A stretch of 36,804 nucleotides of DNA from Kordiimonas sp. Its GTDB lineage: Bacteria; Pseudomonadota; Alphaproteobacteria; Sphingomonadales; Emcibacteraceae. A program made the translations under genes and the position numbers. The notes beneath the pieces were generated by a model that made no database searches, was not told where the DNA came from, and saw only the letters and a program-made list of their open reading frames with translations. Positions 33,454 to 36,804 of the stretch are shown here, in pieces; position 1 is the first letter of the stretch; every line of letters starts with the position of its first letter. The stretch covers positions 137,277-174,080 of the forward strand of contig PADB01000010.1 in NCBI GenBank assembly GCA_002700365.1. The letters are read 5' to 3'.

Positions 33454-35295
33454 ATGCTTCCCATTCCCGTTTGTACTCCAGAGACATCCCCCTCCGACTC
33501 AGGCCAAATTGATCCTGCAAGCCTGCCGCGCTGGGACCTGACAGATTTATATCCGGGCATGGATTCTCCTGTCTTGGAAGCCGATTTCACTCAACTTACA
33601 ACTGAAACGGACATTTTTGTTAAACGCTACCAGGATAAACTCGACGCCCTATCTGCTAACCAGCTACTGGACGCCATAAAGGCATATGAAAACATTGAAG
33701 AGCTAACGGGGAAAATCATGAGCTACGCAGGCTTACTGCATGCGGGCGACATGACCAATCCACAAATTGGCCAGTTTTACCAAACCTGCTATGAACGCAT
33801 TACAGATTTAGGTAGCAAAATTATTTTCTTCACCCTTGAATTAAATAAGCTGGAAGATGATTACTTTAATCACCGCTTTAACGATAACGCTGATTTAGCC
33901 CGTTATAAACCATGGTTCAATCAATTACGCGCACTCCGCCCCTATCAATTAAGTGATGAAGCCGAAAAACTTCTTTTTGAAAAATCCGTCAGTGGCCGCT
34001 CGGCATGGAACAGACTGTTTGACGAAACGCTATCTGGACTGACTTATGATTATAAAGACCCCGCAACAAAAGAAACGCATCAGTTAGGCACTGAAGAGAC
34101 ACTCTCAAAATTAAGCGAAAAAGACTCCCTGGTCCGCCGGGCCGCAGGGGAGGCATTGTCTTCAACTTTCAGCAAAAACATCCGTCTCTTTACGTTAATC
34201 ACCAATACCCTGGCCAAAGATAAAGAAATAGAAGACCGCTGGCGCGGTTATGAAGATGCCACCTTGCCACGCCATTTGTCCAATCAGGTGGAAAAAGAAG
34301 TGGTCGACGCCTTGGTATCGGCGGTGAAAGATTCCTACCCGCGCCTCTCTCACCGTTACTATACGCTCAAGGCCCAATGGATGGGCAAAGACAAATTAGA
34401 TTGGTGGGACAGAAATGCTCCGCTCCCCCAGGATGATGACAGCCTCTATAGCTGGGATAAGGCTAAAGATACTGTTCTTACTGCTTATGGCAGCTTTTCA
34501 CCTGACCTCATGGAATTGGGGCAGAAATTCTTTGACAACCCTTGGATAGACGCCCCTATCAGTCCCGGTAAAACCACAGGCGCTTTTGCCCATCCTACTG
34601 TCCCGTCAGCCCACCCTTATTTGTTGTTAAACTTTATGGGAAAAACACGGGACGTTATGACTTTAGCCCATGAATTAGGGCACGGTGTTCATCAATTATT
34701 AGCCGCCCCACAAGGGACCCTTCTGTCCAGTACGCCCCTAACTCTCGCGGAAACGGCCAGCGTCTTTGGTGAAATGCTAACCTTTCAGTCTTTACTGGCC
34801 AATGCAGATAATCCTGCCCAACGGCGTACCATGATGGCCAGCAAAGTTGAAGACATGCTAAATACTGTTGTCCGTCAGATTGCTTTTTATGATTTTGAAG
34901 TCCGGTTGCATAATGCACGCCGTGATGGAGAATTAGGCACCAATGATATCGACGCCCTATGGATGGACGTGCAGGCGGAAAGTCTTGGGGATGCAATACG
35001 TCTGAACAATGATTACCGCCATTTCTGGTGTTACATACCGCACTTTATCCATTCACCCTTTTATGTCTATGCCTATGCTTTTGGGGATTGTTTGGTCAAT
35101 TCCTTATATGCAAGTTATCAACGTGAACCAGACGGGTTTCAGGAAAAGTATCTGTCAATGCTGAAAGCAGGAGGTACGTTGCACCATAAAGAACTTTTGG
35201 CCCCCTTCGGCTTGGACGCATCCGACCCGGCCTTCTGGAAAATTGGACTGGATATGATATCGGGTTTCATAGACGACCTGTCGGCAATGGATTAG
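33454..35295 (+). CDS. pepF: M3 family oligoendopeptidase (PepF-like)
   Basis: This 613-residue cytoplasmic zinc metallopeptidase cleaves short peptides. The zinc motif is TLAHELGHGVHQ, with His406 and His410 as ligands and Glu407 as catalyst; the third ligand is Glu433 in LAETASVFGE. The N-terminal PRWDLTDLYPGMDSPVLEAD stretch is the usual start of alphaproteobacterial M3B oligoendopeptidases, and the C-terminal YIPHFIHSPFYVYAYAFGDC motif is also typical. There is no signal peptide. The family is certain; the exact peptide specificity is not. Confidence 0.95.
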   Translation: MLPIPVCTPETSPSDSGQIDPASLPRWDLTDLYPGMDSPVLEADFTQLTTETDIFVKRYQDKLDALSANQLLDAIKAYENIEELTGKIMSYAGLLHAGDMTNPQIGQFYQTCYERITDLGSKIIFFTLELNKLEDDYFNHRFNDNADLARYKPWFNQLRALRPYQLSDEAEKLLFEKSVSGRSAWNRLFDETLSGLTYDYKDPATKETHQLGTEETLSKLSEKDSLVRRAAGEALSSTFSKNIRLFTLITNTLAKDKEIEDRWRGYEDATLPRHLSNQVEKEVVDALVSAVKDSYPRLSHRYYTLKAQWMGKDKLDWWDRNAPLPQDDDSLYSWDKAKDTVLTAYGSFSPDLMELGQKFFDNPWIDAPISPGKTTGAFAHPTVPSAHPYLLLNFMGKTRDVMTLAHELGHGVHQLLAAPQGTLLSSTPLTLAETASVFGEMLTFQSLLANADNPAQRRTMMASKVEDMLNTVVRQIAFYDFEVRLHNARRDGELGTNDIDALWMDVQAESLGDAIRLNNDYRHFWCYIPHFIHSPFYVYAYAFGDCLVNSLYASYQREPDGFQEKYLSMLKAGGTLHHKELLAPFGLDASDPAFWKIGLDMISGFIDDLSAMD

Positions 35296-35366
35296 AACGC
35301 CAGCTTTGTTTCTATCGCTTATCCCTTAAACTTATCCTGGCTTTCAGAGGACGACATTCTTGTCTT

Positions 35367-35384
35367 CCCTGCAGCCGTGCAGGG
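35367..35384 (+). terminator. Possible terminator stem-loop after pepF
   Basis: CCCTGCA-GCCG-TGCAGGG is a perfect 7-bp GC-rich hairpin about 70 bases after the stop codon. The following bases (ATTCTTGC) are only partly T-rich, so termination may be weak or factor-dependent. Confidence 0.5.
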
Positions 35385-35770
35385 ATTCTTGCAAAAGTGT
35401 CATTATTTTTGCCAACCGTCCCTTTTGTGCTCAAAAGACCAGTGTTATTTATCACCAAAGTTCAATTTAATCGGGGAAAGATAACTGCGTCCAAGGTCAT
35501 GCTGCGGAAATAATATTATTTTTTGTATTAATCCTGCTGCATTTCTGCATTTTTTTTGGACTATAAAGCAGAGTCGTAATACCGTTACGTGCGATGATGG
35601 TGTTGATGCAGCTGCATACTCCCTCATTATTTTAGAGGGGACCATCTCAACATACGCTTCGGACAATATGTCCGTTTAAAATAAATAAATAAATAACCTG
35701 CTGTCATAAGGCGCAGGCCAATAATAAAAAACGAAATAGTCAGATTTAAAGCATTAGGAAAGTATCAAAT
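35385..35770 (+). other. Palindrome-rich leader or promoter region of pntAA
   Basis: No convincing gene is seen. The stretch contains perfect palindromes AATAATATTATT (35509-35520) and ATGCAGCTGCAT (35606-35617), a CCCTC/GAGGG hairpin (35621-35639), a CGGACA/TGTCCG hairpin with ATA loop (35660-35674) and then a run of four ATAA-type units (35679-35696). Long T-runs occur at 35518-35524 and 35550-35557. This is more secondary structure than the other intergenic stretches here show and may be a structured 5' leader. AGGAAAG just before the pntAA ATG is its ribosome site. Confidence 0.4.
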
Positions 35771-36804
35771 ATGAAAATTGCGATACCCAAAGAGCGGCGA
35801 CCAAATGAAACCCGTGTTGCCGCCACCGCTGACACCGTAAAGAAGCTCACTGGATTAGGCGCCAATGTTCATGTTGAAACAGGCGCAGGAGAAAAAAGTA
35901 ATATTACAGATGTGGCCTACGAAGCCGCAGGTGCCACAATCTGCGCATCATTAGCAGACACCTATAAAGACGCAGACCTCATCTTTAAGGTCCAGCGTCC
36001 TCTGCGCGGTGACGAAGGTGATGAAAATGAAGTGGCATTGATTGGGTCTGGCACCACACTGGCCTGTATTATGTCGCCCTACAACGACCCAGAGACATTA
36101 AAAGCCTGTGCCGAGGCAGGTATTCATGCTTTTGCGATGGAATTCATGCCACGTATTACCCGCGCACAAAGTATGGATGTCCTTTCTTCCCAGTCAAATC
36201 TGGCGGGATATACCGCCGTTATTGATGCCGCCCATGAATTTGGCCGGGCGATGCCAATGATGATGACCGCAGCAGGGACAATTGCCCCGGCGAAAGTCTT
36301 GGTGATGGGCGCAGGTGTCGCAGGCCTTCAGGCTATCGCCACGGCGCGCCGTCTTGGGGCGGTAGTCAGTGCCACCGATGTCAGGCTGGCAGCTAAAGAG
36401 CAAGTCGAAAGTCTTGGTGCAAAATTCGTTATGGTTGATGATGATGAAGCCAAAGATGCAGAAACATCTGGCGGTTATGCCAAGGAAATGAGCGAAGAAT
36501 ACAAACAGAAACAGGCCGCGCTGATTGCCGAAACACTCAAAAAACAAGACATCGTCATTTGTACGGCACTCATCCCTGGCCGCAAGGCTCCCGTCCTGAT
36601 TACTGCCGAAATGGTCAACTCTATGCAGCCAGGATCTGTCATCGTTGATTTGGCCGTTGAACAAGGGGGGAACTGTGAACTGTCCAAGGCGGGCGAAATT
36701 GTCAATATCAATGGCGTCAAAATTATCGGTCACCACAATGTGCCCGGACGCACCGCCACTGACGCCAGCAGCCTTTATGCAAAAAATTTATTGAATTTCA
36801 TCAC
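35771..36804 (+). CDS. pntAA: Proton-translocating NAD(P) transhydrogenase, subunit alpha part 1 (5' part)
   Basis: This is the start of the soluble, NAD(H)-binding subunit of transhydrogenase, which couples proton flow to hydride transfer from NADH to NADP+. About 344 of an expected 370-400 residues are in the window. The N-terminus KIAIPKERRPNETRVAATAD and the central Rossmann loop VLVMGAGVAGLQAIATARRL, near residue 180, are clear. DVRLAAKEQVESLGAKFV and PGSVIVDLAVEQGGNCELS follow in family order. The separate alpha-1 subunit is the alphaproteobacterial three-gene arrangement; pntAB and pntB are expected downstream but are outside the window. A long palindrome-rich region precedes it. Confidence 0.93.
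   Translation, partial: MKIAIPKERRPNETRVAATADTVKKLTGLGANVHVETGAGEKSNITDVAYEAAGATICASLADTYKDADLIFKVQRPLRGDEGDENEVALIGSGTTLACIMSPYNDPETLKACAEAGIHAFAMEFMPRITRAQSMDVLSSQSNLAGYTAVIDAAHEFGRAMPMMMTAAGTIAPAKVLVMGAGVAGLQAIATARRLGAVVSATDVRLAAKEQVESLGAKFVMVDDDEAKDAETSGGYAKEMSEEYKQKQAALIAETLKKQDIVICTALIPGRKAPVLITAEMVNSMQPGSVIVDLAVEQGGNCELSKAGEIVNINGVKIIGHHNVPGRTATDASSLYAKNLLNFI

Noticed and set aside
35445-35666. 73-codon minus-strand frame in the pntAA upstream region.
   Set aside because: Its product has no recognisable pattern, and it runs across several palindromes and T-runs; more likely chance.
35679-35696. Tandem ATAA-type units, considered as a microsatellite or replication iteron.
   Set aside because: Only four short units of low complexity and no DnaA boxes nearby; probably AT-rich promoter DNA.

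Overview
The window is chromosomal DNA from an alphaproteobacterium. The evidence is a Caulobacter-type set of lineage genes (RcdA/DUF1465, GapR/DUF2312, DUF1192), alphaproteobacterial zinc-free L31 and L36, a ROSE-type leader on a small heat-shock gene, and a separate alpha-1 transhydrogenase subunit. I cannot place it to genus. It is almost entirely core genome: I see no insertion sequence, prophage, CRISPR array, tRNA or rRNA.

Positions 1-12255 (minus strand) hold the dcw peptidoglycan and division cluster, transcribed mraZ-rsmH-ftsL-ftsI-murE-murF-mraY-ftsW-murG-murC-murB, with murB cut by the window edge. Most junctions are 4-bp ATGA overlaps or short gaps. murD, normally between mraY and ftsW, is absent; a 138-bp gap there holds a possible mini-ORF coupled to ftsW. 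The 419-bp region upstream of mraZ carries three clusters of TGGGA repeats at exact 10-bp spacing (MraZ boxes, both orientations) and a TTAA-N7-TTAAC site matching the CtrA consensus. It separates mraZ from a divergent class I glutamine amidotransferase gene.

Positions 12675-18245 (plus strand) carry the amidotransferase, elongation factor P, a SuhB-type inositol monophosphatase, and a three-gene envelope module: a secreted OmpA-like protein, a MotA/TolQ/ExbB-like channel and a MotB-like OmpA protein with a coiled coil. Positions 18335-21844 carry an ABC exporter (minus), rpmE (plus), an RcdA homologue (minus) and hsp20 (plus). hsp20 has a sigma-32 promoter and a ROSE RNA thermometer that masks its ribosome binding site.

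Positions 22110-28771 carry DUF1192, a quinone oxidoreductase, a large chemoreceptor, a HerA-like ATPase, rpmJ with a clear promoter and terminator, and a HAD phosphatase. Positions 28834-36804 carry pyruvate kinase, an N-formylglutamate amidohydrolase, gapR, an orphan sigma-54-dependent response regulator, an M3 oligoendopeptidase, a 475-bp palindrome-rich intergenic region and the start of pntAA. The main novelty is regulatory: the MraZ/CtrA control region, the ROSE leader, a possible switch-like leader on the ABC exporter gene, and several strong inverted repeats in intergenic DNA.
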